A stretch of 64,000 bases of DNA from Streptomyces sp. XM4193. GTDB lineage: Bacteria > Actinomycetota > Actinomycetes > Streptomycetales > Streptomycetaceae. The position numbers were made by a program, and so were the translations under genes. The DNA lies in contig NZ_JALLGK010000005.1 in assembly GCF_023072595.1 (NCBI RefSeq), forward strand, positions 1 to 64,000, given 5' to 3'. Each line of letters begins with the position of its first letter. The first letter of the stretch is position 1. Below the pieces are notes generated by a model. That model searched no databases. It saw only the letters and a program-made list of their open reading frames with translations, and was not told the origin of the DNA. Shown in pieces: positions 44,485-52,988 of this stretch.

Positions 44485-46017
44485 GTGCCCTCCATGAACG
44501 ATCTCGTACGGCAGCACACCGCCCTCGGCGAGGCCGACCTCGACTGGCTCCATCTGCTGGTTTCCGAGTGGCAGTTGCTCTCGGACCTCTCCTTCGCCGA
44601 CCTCGTGCTCTGGGTGCCGACCAGCGACGGCACCCGGTACGTGTCGGTCGCGCAGATGCGACCCAACACGGGTCCGACCTCCCACCAGGACGACATGATC
44701 GGCCATCTGGTGCCGCGCGGTCGCAGGCCGCTGCTGGACTCCGCGCTCGACGGGGGCCGGATCGTCCGCGAGGGCGACCCGGAGTGGCGGGAGGAGGTGC
44801 CGGTGCGGGTCGAGTCGATCCCGGTGCGCCGGGCCGGCCGGGTCCTCGGCGTGATCGCGCGCAACACCAATCTGCTGACCGTGCGCACCCCCAGCCGGCT
44901 CGAACTCACCTATCTCCAGAGCGCTTCCGACCTGGCGCAGATGATCGCCGCGGGGTCGTTCCCCTTCGTCGACCAGCAGGCGGACACGGATGTCTCTCCC
45001 CGGGTGGGAGACGGGCTGATCCGGCTCGACGCCGACGGGCTGGTCCAGTACGCCAGCCCCAACGCCCTCTCCGCGTACCACCGGCTGGGCCTCGCGGCCG
45101 ATCTGGTCGGCCTCCACCTGGGCCGCACCACCGCTCAACTCGCGCCGGTGCGTGGACCGGTGGACGAGTCGCTGGTCAAGCTCGCGAGCGGCTGGGCGCC
45201 CCGCGAGACGGAGATCGAGGGGAACGAGTGCGTGATCCAGCTGCGCACGATTCCGCTCAACCCCAAGGGCAACCGCATCGGTTCGCTCGTACTGCTGCGC
45301 GATGTGACGGAACTGCGCCGGCGCGAACGCGAGTTGCTCACCAAGGACGCCACCATCCGGGAGATCCACCACCGGGTCAAGAACAACCTCCAGACCGTCG
45401 CCGCGCTGCTGCGCCTGCAGGCCAGGCGGATCGACTCCCAGCGCGGACGCGAAGCCCTGGAGGAGGCCGTACGGCGCGTCGGCTCCATCGCCATCGTGCA
45501 CGAGACGCTGTCCCAGAACCTCGACGAGCGCGTGGAGTTCGACGCCATCGCCGACCGGGTGCTGGCGATGGTCGCGGAGATCTCGCCCGGCCGGGTGGAG
45601 GCACGACGCAGCGGCAGCTTCGGCATTCTGGACGCGGAGGTCGCCACCCCGCTGTCCATGGTGCTGACCGAGGTGCTCCAGAACGCCCTGGAGCACGGTT
45701 TCGGTCCGGGGGAGCAGGGAGCCGTCGAGGTGGGCGCGGTGCGCGGCGCGTCTGCGCACACGACGCACCCGCAGCACCCGGCGCCGCACTCGCCGCATCC
45801 GGCGCGCTCCTCGCATCCGCGGCTGATCGTCACGGTGCAGGACAACGGCAAGGGACTGCCGGAGGGTTTCGACCTGGAGCGCACCAGCAGTCTGGGACTT
45901 CAGATCGTCCGCACGCTGGTGGAGGGGGAGTTGGGCGGGCTGTTCACCATGGCGCCGGGGGAGGAGCGCGGTACTCGCGTCACTTTCGACATTCCGCTCA
46001 CCTCGGAGAAACGTTGA
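44485..46017 (+). CDS. PdtaS-like cytosolic sensor histidine kinase
   Basis: A 510-residue soluble kinase. The N-terminal ~150 residues form a GAF-like sensory domain (H_kinase_N), then a PAS-like domain, then a HisKA_2 segment EIHHRVKNNLQTVAALLRLQ with the phospho-His, and an ATPase domain with the N box VLQNALEHGF and DNGKGLPEGF. A ~25-residue His/Pro-rich insertion (about residues 423-446, HTTHPQHPAPHSPHPA) splits the ATPase domain. The partner is probably an ANTAR-type PdtaR response regulator encoded elsewhere. GTG 44485 or ATG 44494 may start it. Confidence 0.85.
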   Translation: MPSMNDLVRQHTALGEADLDWLHLLVSEWQLLSDLSFADLVLWVPTSDGTRYVSVAQMRPNTGPTSHQDDMIGHLVPRGRRPLLDSALDGGRIVREGDPEWREEVPVRVESIPVRRAGRVLGVIARNTNLLTVRTPSRLELTYLQSASDLAQMIAAGSFPFVDQQADTDVSPRVGDGLIRLDADGLVQYASPNALSAYHRLGLAADLVGLHLGRTTAQLAPVRGPVDESLVKLASGWAPRETEIEGNECVIQLRTIPLNPKGNRIGSLVLLRDVTELRRRERELLTKDATIREIHHRVKNNLQTVAALLRLQARRIDSQRGREALEEAVRRVGSIAIVHETLSQNLDERVEFDAIADRVLAMVAEISPGRVEARRSGSFGILDAEVATPLSMVLTEVLQNALEHGFGPGEQGAVEVGAVRGASAHTTHPQHPAPHSPHPARSSHPRLIVTVQDNGKGLPEGFDLERTSSLGLQIVRTLVEGELGGLFTMAPGEERGTRVTFDIPLTSEKR

Positions 46018-46111
46018 TCGCCGTCCTGCTTCGCACGCGCGGGAAGTGAGGTTTCCGCGCACTCGCGGGAGAAACGGTGACCGCCCGGCGAAAGGGCGTC
46101 AGAACGCGGCA

Positions 46112-46142
46112 GAGCCCCGCCGTGAGAATCTCGGCGGGGCTC
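46112..46142. terminator. Bidirectional hairpin terminator
   Basis: Perfect 11-bp arms GAGCCCCGCCG / CGGCGGGGCTC with a 9-base loop, between the convergent kinase and wblE genes. Confidence 0.85.
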
Positions 46143-46231
46143 AACTCGCGTGAGTGTGTCGGGTGTTGTTCTTCACCCTGGCACTGCGTTGCTGCGGCTC
46201 GGGGGCAGCGGCGCGAAGGGGGCGGTGGGCG

Positions 46232-46489
46232 TCAGGCAGTTGCCTTGCGAGCCCGGTTGCGGGCGGCGCGGCGCTTCATCGCGCGGCGCTCGTCCTCGCT
46301 GAGGCCACCCCAGACACCGGAGTCCTGACCGGACTCCAGGGCCCACTGCAGGCACTGCTCCATGACGGGGCAGCGGCGGCAGACGGCCTTGGCTTCCTCG
46401 ATCTGCAACAGCGCAGGACCGGTGTTGCCGATGGGGAAGAAGAGCTCGGGGTCTTCCTCGCGGCAAACGGCGCGGTGACGCCAGTCCAT
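46232..46489 (-). CDS. wblE: WhiB-family iron-sulfur regulator WblE
   Basis: An 85-residue WhiB-like protein. The four cluster ligands are Cys9, Cys37, Cys40 and Cys46 (AVCRRCPVMEQC), then the GVWGG turn and a basic C-terminal tail (RRAMKRRAARNRARK). The sequence closely matches WblE of other Streptomyces. Wbl proteins bind a 4Fe-4S cluster and region 4 of the principal sigma factor. The start MDWRHRAV at 46489 has GGAG upstream. A long leader of up to ~300 bases precedes it. Confidence 0.93.
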   Translation of the reverse strand: MDWRHRAVCREEDPELFFPIGNTGPALLQIEEAKAVCRRCPVMEQCLQWALESGQDSGVWGGLSEDERRAMKRRAARNRARKATA

Positions 46490-46813
46490 GGCTGCTCCAT
46501 CTCCTACGTATTGCGGTAAGTACGTTGCGTTGCTTGTGAATGTGAACGCTTTCACGAATCCCCCAACAACGGAAGGTCCCGCAGTCGAATGTGACGCGGG
46601 TCCCAGGTGTTGGTAAGGGGGGTTGTGGCTCTCAAGGGGCCCGGTGAGGGGCTGTCCCGATCGCCATGAAGAGACTCGCAAACCTCGGCGTGGGATACAA
46701 GCCCTTCCGGCAATCTTTTTTTGATTCCTTGGTGTCGCATCGCTCACAGCCGTACTTCTAGTGGGTGGAGCATGGCCTAAACGTTCGAGTAGAAGGACTT
46801 TGGGTGCTTCTAC
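46490..46813 (-). promoter_or_regulatory. wblE upstream region
   Basis: A 324-base gap, AT-richer than its surroundings, with a run of seven T (seven A on the wblE strand) near 46716. wblE promoters must lie here, as the lipid kinase gene ends at 46814. No ORF is supported. No exact SigR-type GGGAAT-N18-GTT site is seen. Confidence 0.5.
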
Positions 46814-47782
46814 TTACACAATCACACGCAGTGCGCGGCGTACGCCTGTGAAGGTAACGCTGCTTCGCAGTCCCAGGTGGTCGCCGTCCATCTGAAAGGG
46901 CAAAGGCGCCTGCGATTCCAAGGTGAAGTCCGTCAGGTCGTGACGGGTGACCGCGTGCTTGCCGCGAGGCCCCCGCTCGGGGGAGGAAAGCAGCAGTTGA
47001 GCGCCGTAACGCGTCACCGCGGCGGTGGACATGCTGGTCAGTCCGAGCACGTCCAGGGCGGTGTCGAAGGACGCCTGCGGGGCCGCGTACACCGGGCGAT
47101 TGCCCAGGTAGGTCCAGGGGGAGGCGTTGCAGACTATCGACATCGCGAGCTCGTGGACCGGCTCGTGGCCGGGCTGGGAGAGCGTGATCGTGCCGCGGCG
47201 CCGGTGCGGTTCGCCGGCGAACTGGCGCAGCGCCTGGCGGATGTAGAGCGCGTGGGTGGAGCGCTTGCCGCGTTCCCGTTGCTGTTCGACCCGGCCGACC
47301 ACTCCGGCGTCGAACCCGAATCCGGCGCAGAAGGTGAACCAGCGGCCCGGCACCTCCGCGTCCGCGGTGTCCGGGGTCCCGGTCGCCAGACCGAGACCGA
47401 TCGTGCGCGAGCGCCGCTCGGCTATCGCGTCCAGCAGCGCGCCCGTCGCCTCCACCACGTCGTTGGGCATCCCCAGGGCACGAGCGAAGACGTTCGTCGA
47501 GCCACCGGGCACGACGGCGACACCGGGCAGCCGGTCGGGGTCGGGCCCCTCGTGCAGAAGGCCGTTGACGATCTCGTTGACCGTGCCGTCGCCGCCGAGG
47601 GCGATCACCAGCTCGACCTGTCCCTCGTCGGCCGCGCGGCGTGCCAGGTCGCGGGCGTGGCCGCGGTACTCGGTGGTGGCGACCTCCAGCTTGAGATCGC
47701 TGGCGAGCGCGTGGGTGAGCACGTCGCGGGTCCGCACACTGGTGGTGGTGGCTTTCGGGTTGACCACAAGGAGCGCACGCAT
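46814..47782 (-). CDS. Diacylglycerol kinase-family lipid kinase
   Basis: A 322-residue protein of the DAGK/YegS/BmrU family. The nucleotide-binding signature is VIALGGDGTVNEIVNGL, followed by VVPGGSTNVFARAL. Family members phosphorylate diacylglycerol or related lipids, often using ATP and Mg. The exact lipid is not known. ATG at 47782 (MRALLVVNPKAT) fits the family N-terminus. It is divergent from a small membrane-protein gene. Confidence 0.88.
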   Translation of the reverse strand: MRALLVVNPKATTTSVRTRDVLTHALASDLKLEVATTEYRGHARDLARRAADEGQVELVIALGGDGTVNEIVNGLLHEGPDPDRLPGVAVVPGGSTNVFARALGMPNDVVEATGALLDAIAERRSRTIGLGLATGTPDTADAEVPGRWFTFCAGFGFDAGVVGRVEQQRERGKRSTHALYIRQALRQFAGEPHRRRGTITLSQPGHEPVHELAMSIVCNASPWTYLGNRPVYAAPQASFDTALDVLGLTSMSTAAVTRYGAQLLLSSPERGPRGKHAVTRHDLTDFTLESQAPLPFQMDGDHLGLRSSVTFTGVRRALRVIV

Positions 47783-47923
47783 GAGGTGCAGGGTACCCAC
47801 CTGCGCGGGGAGCCTCCCAGCCCGTCCGCGGGAGGCCGCATCCCGGCTCGGGGGCAGGCCGGGAACGCCGGGCCGGTCGGTGTGGGCGGGGGAGGGGGTC
47901 GGCCTTCGGGCTACGCTGGCCGG

Positions 47924-48379
47924 GTGAGTAAGGAAGCCGCCGCCCCCGTGCCCGCCGAACCCGCCGAGCCGGGGCCGACCCGACCGACCCGGGTGACGGT
48001 AGCCGCCGTCCTGGTCGCGATCGAGGGCCTGGCGCTCGCCGGTGTCGGCGTCCAGACGCTCGTGATGCTGCTGGCGGGTTCCGAGCCGGACAGCGTCACC
48101 CAGGCCGTGACCGGGGCGATCACGCTGCTGGTGCTCTCGCTGCTGCCGCTGGGCACCGCGCGCGGGCTGTGGGTGCTGAGCAAGTGGAGCCGCGGGCCCG
48201 CGATCTTCCTGCAGTTGCTCGCGCTCCCGGTCGGCTGGCAGATGGCAGGCAGCGAAGGAGCGCTGTACGTGGCGGGGATGGCGACCGCTGTGGTGGCCGT
48301 CGCCGCACTGGTCTGCCTCTTCCACCCGAAGACGCACGCCGTGCTCCGGTCCGAGCCGGGGCCCGCGGAGACGGGCTGA
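47924..48379 (+). CDS. Small integral membrane protein
   Basis: A 151-residue protein with a Pro/Glu-rich start (KEAAAPVPAEPAEPG) and four predicted transmembrane helices (VTVAAVLVAIEGLALAGVGV, then ITLLVLSLLPLG, AIFLQLLALPVGW and ATAVVAVAALVCLF). The two middle helices frame a short LWVLSKWSRG loop. No family function is recognised. GTG at 47924 has no strong ribosome site. The 295 bases after it hold no supportable gene. Confidence 0.7.
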   Translation: MSKEAAAPVPAEPAEPGPTRPTRVTVAAVLVAIEGLALAGVGVQTLVMLLAGSEPDSVTQAVTGAITLLVLSLLPLGTARGLWVLSKWSRGPAIFLQLLALPVGWQMAGSEGALYVAGMATAVVAVAALVCLFHPKTHAVLRSEPGPAETG

Positions 48380-48674
48380 GCGGAGTGTGCCGGGTCGCGT
48401 GCGCCGGAGTGTGTGGCGCGCGTACGCCGGGCTGAGTCGTGCGCGGCAGGGGCCGGTGTGCCGTGGGCCGCGCAGGGGTGCGGCTCGGGGCGCTGCGGGA
48501 GCCGAGGGGCAACGCCCGCTCGGCGGCGGTCTGTTGGGCCGGAACGGTGGGCACGTCGTTGGGCCCACGAGGCGTCTGGCGGCGGCTGTGCCCGCCTGCG
48601 CGACAGCGCGCCGACGGCGGGGCGTACAGACCGGTACGGGCCCTGCAGGATCGGTCCTGCGAGGCCCGTCGTGG

Positions 48675-49643
48675 TTACTCCTCCACCAGCAGCCGGTCGC
48701 GCAGCTGGGCGAGAGTGCGGGCGAGCAGCCGGGAGACGTGCATCTGGGAGATGCCGACCTCCTGGGCGATCTGCGACTGCGTCATGTTCCCGAAGAAGCG
48801 CAGCAGCAGGATCTTCTTCTCGCGCGGCGGGAGTTGTTCCAGCAGCGGCTTGAGCGACTCCCGGTACTCCACGCCCTCCAGCGCGACGTCCTCGGAGCCG
48901 AGGGTGTCGGCGACGGCCGGCGACTCGTCGTCGGTGTCCGGGACGTCCAGCGAGAGGGTGCTGTACGCGTTCGCGGACTCCAGCCCTTCGAGCACGTCCT
49001 CGTCGCTGATGGACAGGCGCTGCGCCAGCTCGTGCACGGTGGGCGCCCTGCCGTGCTGCTGGGAGAGCTCCGCCGTGGCGGTGGAGAGCGACAGGCGCAG
49101 CTCCTGGAGCCGGCGCGGGACCCGCACCGCCCAGCCCTTGTCGCGGAAGTGCCGCTTGATCTCACCCACGACGGTCGGGGTCGCGTAGGTGGAGAACTCG
49201 ACGCCGCGGTCGGGGTCGAACCGGTCCACCGACTTGATCAGGCCGATGGTGGCCACCTGGGTCAGGTCGTCGAGCGGCTCGCCGCGGTTGCGGAAGCGGC
49301 GGGCGAGGTGCTCGACCAGCGGAAGATGCATCCGGACCAGGCGGTTGCGCAGCTCGGCGCGCTCGGGCGACCCGTCGGGCAGCATGCGCAGCTCGATGAA
49401 GAGCGCCCGCGCACCGCTGCGGTCATGAGGGTCGGCGGGGTGCCGACCCTCATGACCGGACCGGCCGTTCGGGCTGCCGCGGCCGTCCGTGGGGTGCTGG
49501 TCCTGGTCCATCGTTCCTGCCCGCTCCGGCTGCTCGGCTCGCTGACTCGGTTCGGCCGGGTGCGGCCTGGCCTGCTCCGGGATCGCCGGATCGGCGGCCA
49601 TCTCGTGGCGGCCGACAGCCGAGTCGTGCTCCAGGTCGTTCAT
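48675..49643 (-). CDS. sigH: Stress/development sigma factor SigH (SigB/SigF family)
   Basis: A 322-residue group 3 sigma factor with regions 2, 3 and 4: PLVEHLARRFRNRGEPLDDL, VEFSTYATPTVVGEIKRHFR, then PPREKKILLLRFFGN and QSQIAQEVGISQMHVSRLLA. The N-terminal ~75 residues are Pro/Gln/His-rich. S. coelicolor SigH, involved in osmotic stress and septation, is made in several sizes from different starts. Here ATG 49643 (GAGGGGG site), GTG 49685 (GTGA overlap with the anti-sigma stop) and ATG 49505 are all possible. Confidence 0.9.
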   Translation of the reverse strand: MNDLEHDSAVGRHEMAADPAIPEQARPHPAEPSQRAEQPERAGTMDQDQHPTDGRGSPNGRSGHEGRHPADPHDRSGARALFIELRMLPDGSPERAELRNRLVRMHLPLVEHLARRFRNRGEPLDDLTQVATIGLIKSVDRFDPDRGVEFSTYATPTVVGEIKRHFRDKGWAVRVPRRLQELRLSLSTATAELSQQHGRAPTVHELAQRLSISDEDVLEGLESANAYSTLSLDVPDTDDESPAVADTLGSEDVALEGVEYRESLKPLLEQLPPREKKILLLRFFGNMTQSQIAQEVGISQMHVSRLLARTLAQLRDRLLVEE

Positions 49644-49681
49644 ACCGGCCCCCTCGTCCGGTGCTGGCCCCTTGGCATTAG

Positions 49682-50089
49682 TCACGATGCCCCTGGGGCA
49701 GCGCCGCGCTTCTTGTGCAGGCTGATGCTGACCGTACGGTCCTCGGCCACTGCCGAGTCCACTTCGCCGGCCAGTGCGGAGAGCACCGTCCAGGCGAAGG
49801 TGTCGCGCTCGGGGGCGCGACCGTCCGTCGTGGGAGCAGAGACCGTCACTCTGAGTGAGTCTCCGACGAGCTTGAAGACACAGCTGAGGACGCTCCCTGT
49901 AACGGCTTGCTGGAGGAGGATCGCGCACGCCTCGTCGACCGCGATGCGTAGATCCTCGATCTCGTCGAGGGTGAAGTCCAACCGAGCTGCCAGACCGGCC
50001 GTGGCCGTCCGCAGCACCGAAAGATAGGCACCCTCCGCGGGCAGGCGGACCTCGACGAAGTCCTCCTCCCCACCTGCGATCTGGGACAC
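49682..50089 (-). CDS. ushX: SigH anti-sigma factor UshX (PrsH/RshA) kinase-like
   Basis: A 135-residue HATPase-type anti-sigma factor. It has the GHKL-family helix EIEDLRIAVDEACAILLQQA and later a DTFAWTVLSAL segment. Such proteins bind their sigma factor and phosphorylate an antagonist; in S. coelicolor UshX binds SigH and is countered by BldG. GTG at 50089 has GGAGG five bases upstream. Its stop overlaps an in-frame GTG start for sigH. Confidence 0.88.
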   Translation of the reverse strand: MSQIAGGEEDFVEVRLPAEGAYLSVLRTATAGLAARLDFTLDEIEDLRIAVDEACAILLQQAVTGSVLSCVFKLVGDSLRVTVSAPTTDGRAPERDTFAWTVLSALAGEVDSAVAEDRTVSISLHKKRGAAPGAS

Positions 50090-50250
50090 CCTCACCTCCA
50101 AGGTGGCACACACTGGCGGAGCCGCCCGGGCGCGATCACCCGGCAACCCCGTGCGGGAGGCCGGCTGCGAGCCGAGGCAGCTGGTTCAGCTGCGACGCTA
50201 TCGCGATCCACGGCATGCTGTCGCCCAGATGGAAGCAGCTCACCCCATAC

Positions 50251-50263
50251 CGTGAACGTCACC
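50251..50263 (-). promoter_or_regulatory. Possible BldD site upstream of ushX-sigH
   Basis: CGTGAACGTCACC resembles the BldD operator pattern AGTGA-n-TCACC. BldD is known to repress a sigH promoter in S. coelicolor. The surrounding 50090-50439 region is AT-richer (ACACATATATAC at 50271) and holds no ORF, so it is probably the ushX-sigH promoter zone. Confidence 0.4.
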
Positions 50264-50439
50264 CATAGTAAACACATATATACAGTGCGTGGCTAGGGGG
50301 GTGGAGGGACCAATTCCCGGCGGATTACCCTGCGTTGCGGCTTTGCCGCCCTCATGGGGGTTCCGTGAAGGTCACCCCGAGGCGCGTTCGCCGCTCGTAC
50401 GCTCTTCCCGACACCGGTTGATCGACGACGCCGCCGCAC

Positions 50440-50976
50440 TCAACTCCCGCGGTGGGTGCCGATCGCGCCCCCGCCGTCGTACGTGCTCCGCGCCGCCAGC
50501 GCCCGCAGCGGGGCGCCGCTGAGCCGGAAGACGGTCCACTCGTCCATCGGCTCGGCGCCGAGCGACTTGTAGAAACCGATCGAGGGCTCGTTCCAGTCAA
50601 GTACCCACCACTCGAAGCGCTCATAGCCGTGCGCCTCGCAGATTTGCGCGAGGGCGGCGAGCAGCGCCCGCCCGTGGCCGCCGCCGCGCGCCTGCGGACG
50701 CACATAGAGGTCCTCCAGATAGACGCCGTGGGTCCCGGTCCAGGTGGAGAAGTTCCGGAACCAGAGGGCGAATCCGACGGTCTGCGGGTCGGCGTCCGGC
50801 TGGGCGCCCGGCTCTTCGGCGATCAGGGCGAAGACCGCGGGGTGCGGGCCGAAGAGGGCGGCGTGCAGCTGCTCCTCGGTGGCCAGCGCGTGCTCGGCGG
50901 CACGCTCGTACTCGGCCAGCTCGCGGACCATGGCGAGCAGGGCGGGAACATCGGTGGGGACGGCGGCGCGGATCAT
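50440..50976 (-). CDS. GNAT family N-acetyltransferase
   Basis: A 178-residue GNAT enzyme. The acetyl-CoA-binding motif A is YVRPQARGGGHGRALLAALA; WWVLDWNEPSIGFYKSLGA gives motif B. The layout resembles diamine or thialysine acetyltransferases (the SAT1-like group), but the substrate is not certain. The last ~20 residues (STYDGGGAIGTHRGS) are an extension of uncertain structure. ATG at 50976. Confidence 0.88.
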   Translation of the reverse strand: MIRAAVPTDVPALLAMVRELAEYERAAEHALATEEQLHAALFGPHPAVFALIAEEPGAQPDADPQTVGFALWFRNFSTWTGTHGVYLEDLYVRPQARGGGHGRALLAALAQICEAHGYERFEWWVLDWNEPSIGFYKSLGAEPMDEWTVFRLSGAPLRALAARSTYDGGGAIGTHRGS

Positions 50977-51058
50977 GCCGTCGACTATAGGAAGCGGGGT
51001 CCGCGGACCCCGCGGGGCGGGTGCCGCGGCGGCGAACGACGCGCCGCGGGCGCGGCCG

Positions 51059-52039
51059 TCAGTGCGCGGGCGACTCGGGCGGTGTGGACGGCTCGGGCGG
51101 TGTGGACGGTGTGGATGGCTCGGACGGTGTCGGCGGCGCAGGCGGTGCGGGTGGCGGGGCGCCGGTGACGACCGCCGCGAGAGCGGTGCCCGGGGCGAAG
51201 CGGCCCGCCTCGGCGAGCGCGGTGAGACCGAGAAGCATCTTGGCGACGTAGATCCGCTCCACCGCGATTCCGTGCCGCTGCTCGAAGTCCTCGGCGTACG
51301 CGAGGAGTTCGGGCGTCGTACGGGCGTACCCGCCGCAGTGGAAGCCCTCCACGAGGCGCCAGTCGCCGCGTGGAGCGCCGAACGCGGCCTGTTGGAGGCC
51401 GGACACCTCCGAGGTCAGGAAATCGCCCCTGAGGACCGGGAAACCGAGCGAGGGCGGCCCGGTGGCGGCCATGCCCGCGAGAGTGCCTCCGGTTCCGCAG
51501 GCCACCGCGGCGAGGTCGGCCTGTCCGCGCAGCTCCGCACCGAGTGCGGTGCAGCCGTGCACGGCCGCCGCGTTGCTGCCGCCCTCGGGCACGACGAGCA
51601 CGTCCCGGCCGAACAACTCCCGCAGCCCGGCGGCGAGTTCGGGCGTGCCGCGGTCCCGGTACTCGGCCCGGGTGACGAAGTGCAGCCGCATGCCGTTCTC
51701 CCGGCAGCGGGCGAGCACCGGGTTGAGCGGCCGGTCGGCGAGCTCCTGGCCGCGCACCACCCCGATGGTGGGCAGCCCGAGGAGCCGGCCGGCGGCGGCC
51801 GTCGCCCGCAGATGGTTGGAGTACGCGCCGCCGAAGGTGAGCAGCGCCGAGCGCCGCTCAGTGAGCGCGGTACGGAGGTTGGGCGCGAGTTTGCGCCATT
51901 TGTTGCCGCTGAGCTCGGGGTGGATCAGATCGTCCCGCTTGAGCAGCAGCCGCAGCCCGCGCCCGTCGAACCGCTCGTCCCGCACCTCCTGGAGCGGAGA
52001 GGGGAGTCGGGGTTCGAGGGCGTCGAGCTGCGGAAGCAT
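51059..52039 (-). CDS. PLP-dependent D-cysteine desulfhydrase / ACC deaminase-like
   Basis: A 326-residue fold-type II PLP enzyme. The PLP lysine is in ELSGNKWRKLAPN, followed by TFGGAYSNHLRATAAAG and the phosphate loop CGTGGTLAGM. The family covers 1-aminocyclopropane-1-carboxylate deaminase and D-cysteine desulfhydrase, which cannot be separated by eye here. The last ~33 residues are a Pro/Ser/Thr/Glu tail of PPAP, PSEP and PPEPST units, clearly low complexity. ATG at 52039 (MLPQLDALEPR). Confidence 0.85.
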   Translation of the reverse strand: MLPQLDALEPRLPSPLQEVRDERFDGRGLRLLLKRDDLIHPELSGNKWRKLAPNLRTALTERRSALLTFGGAYSNHLRATAAAGRLLGLPTIGVVRGQELADRPLNPVLARCRENGMRLHFVTRAEYRDRGTPELAAGLRELFGRDVLVVPEGGSNAAAVHGCTALGAELRGQADLAAVACGTGGTLAGMAATGPPSLGFPVLRGDFLTSEVSGLQQAAFGAPRGDWRLVEGFHCGGYARTTPELLAYAEDFEQRHGIAVERIYVAKMLLGLTALAEAGRFAPGTALAAVVTGAPPPAPPAPPTPSEPSTPSTPPEPSTPPESPAH

Positions 52040-52194
52040 GGCCCGATTGTGGCGGATCCGGTGCTCGGACCCGCTGTGCGGACCGGTGTGCTGTTCGGTG
52101 TGCGGTGTCGGCGCGCGGCGTCGGTTCTCGTGTGCCGTGCAGCTGTGCGGCGTCGGTGTTCCGTGTTCGGTGTCGGGCCCGTCGGGGGCGGGGG

Positions 52195-52785
52195 TCAGGA
52201 GAGCCGCTTGCGGATGCGGTCGCGCATGGAGTCCATGGTGAAACCGCGGGGGTCGACCTTCTGGTTGGTCCACTGGAGGTGGCCGATGACCGACATCTCG
52301 TTCCAGCCGTGGTGGCGGCAGATCGCCGCCGCGGCACGCTCGATCGCCTCCAACTGGGCGTCCGGCCACGGGTCCTTGCCGTCGCCGAGGTTCTCGCACT
52401 CGAACCCGTAGAAACGGGCGTTGCCGTCGATGTCGTGCTTCGTGGGGGCCGGCGGGCGCTTCTCGGCGACGACCGCGGCCATCACGTCGCTGTCCCCCAG
52501 GCCCGCGTGGTTCGCGCGCCCGTGGCCGACGAGGTGGACTCTGCCGTCCTTGGTGATCACGCCGTGGCACAGCGGCCCCGGCAGGGACGAGTAGCCGTCC
52601 CGGCAGATCTGCACGGTACGGGCGGAGCCCTTGGTGACGGTGTGGTGGATCATCACGCCGTTGACCCCGCCCCACGCGCCCACGTGGTTGCGGTTGTGCG
52701 TGCGCCAGTCGCCGACCTCGACGACGGTGACGCCCTCGTCGCGAAGTGCCGTCAGGAGTTTGCTCGCAGTAATCGGTGTCGCCAT
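52195..52785 (-). CDS. Amidase_2-type N-acetylmuramoyl-L-alanine amidase, no signal peptide
   Basis: A 196-residue zinc amidase of the type-2/PGRP family. GVMIHHTVTKGS carries the first zinc His, then PGPLCHGVITKDGRVHLVGH, and MSVIGHLQWTNQKVDP carries later ligands. There is no export signal or membrane segment, which is typical of phage endolysins rather than housekeeping wall enzymes. No holin or phage gene adjoins it. The ATG at 52785 is preceded by CAGGAG. Its role may be recycling, lysis or a domesticated phage gene. Confidence 0.85.
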   Translation of the reverse strand: MATPITASKLLTALRDEGVTVVEVGDWRTHNRNHVGAWGGVNGVMIHHTVTKGSARTVQICRDGYSSLPGPLCHGVITKDGRVHLVGHGRANHAGLGDSDVMAAVVAEKRPPAPTKHDIDGNARFYGFECENLGDGKDPWPDAQLEAIERAAAAICRHHGWNEMSVIGHLQWTNQKVDPRGFTMDSMRDRIRKRLS

Positions 52786-52988
52786 AACTCCTGTGTACCC
52801 ACTTTGCCGCCGTTGCCTCCACTCGAACGGCAGTACTGCCCACCGCACTTGGGAGGGAACCCGGCGATACAGACACGCGGGTGCCCGGCCGCGGGCGGTG
52901 CGCGCGTCCCCGACGACCGCTCCGCGACCACGGTGCGTGAGGCCGACCCCGTGCGCCGGTCCCGCGTGCGGCCCGTACAGTCCTGCTC

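Noticed and set aside
46552..46740. 62-residue leader ORF upstream of wblE
   Set aside because: No ribosome site or conserved feature; more likely part of the untranslated promoter region.
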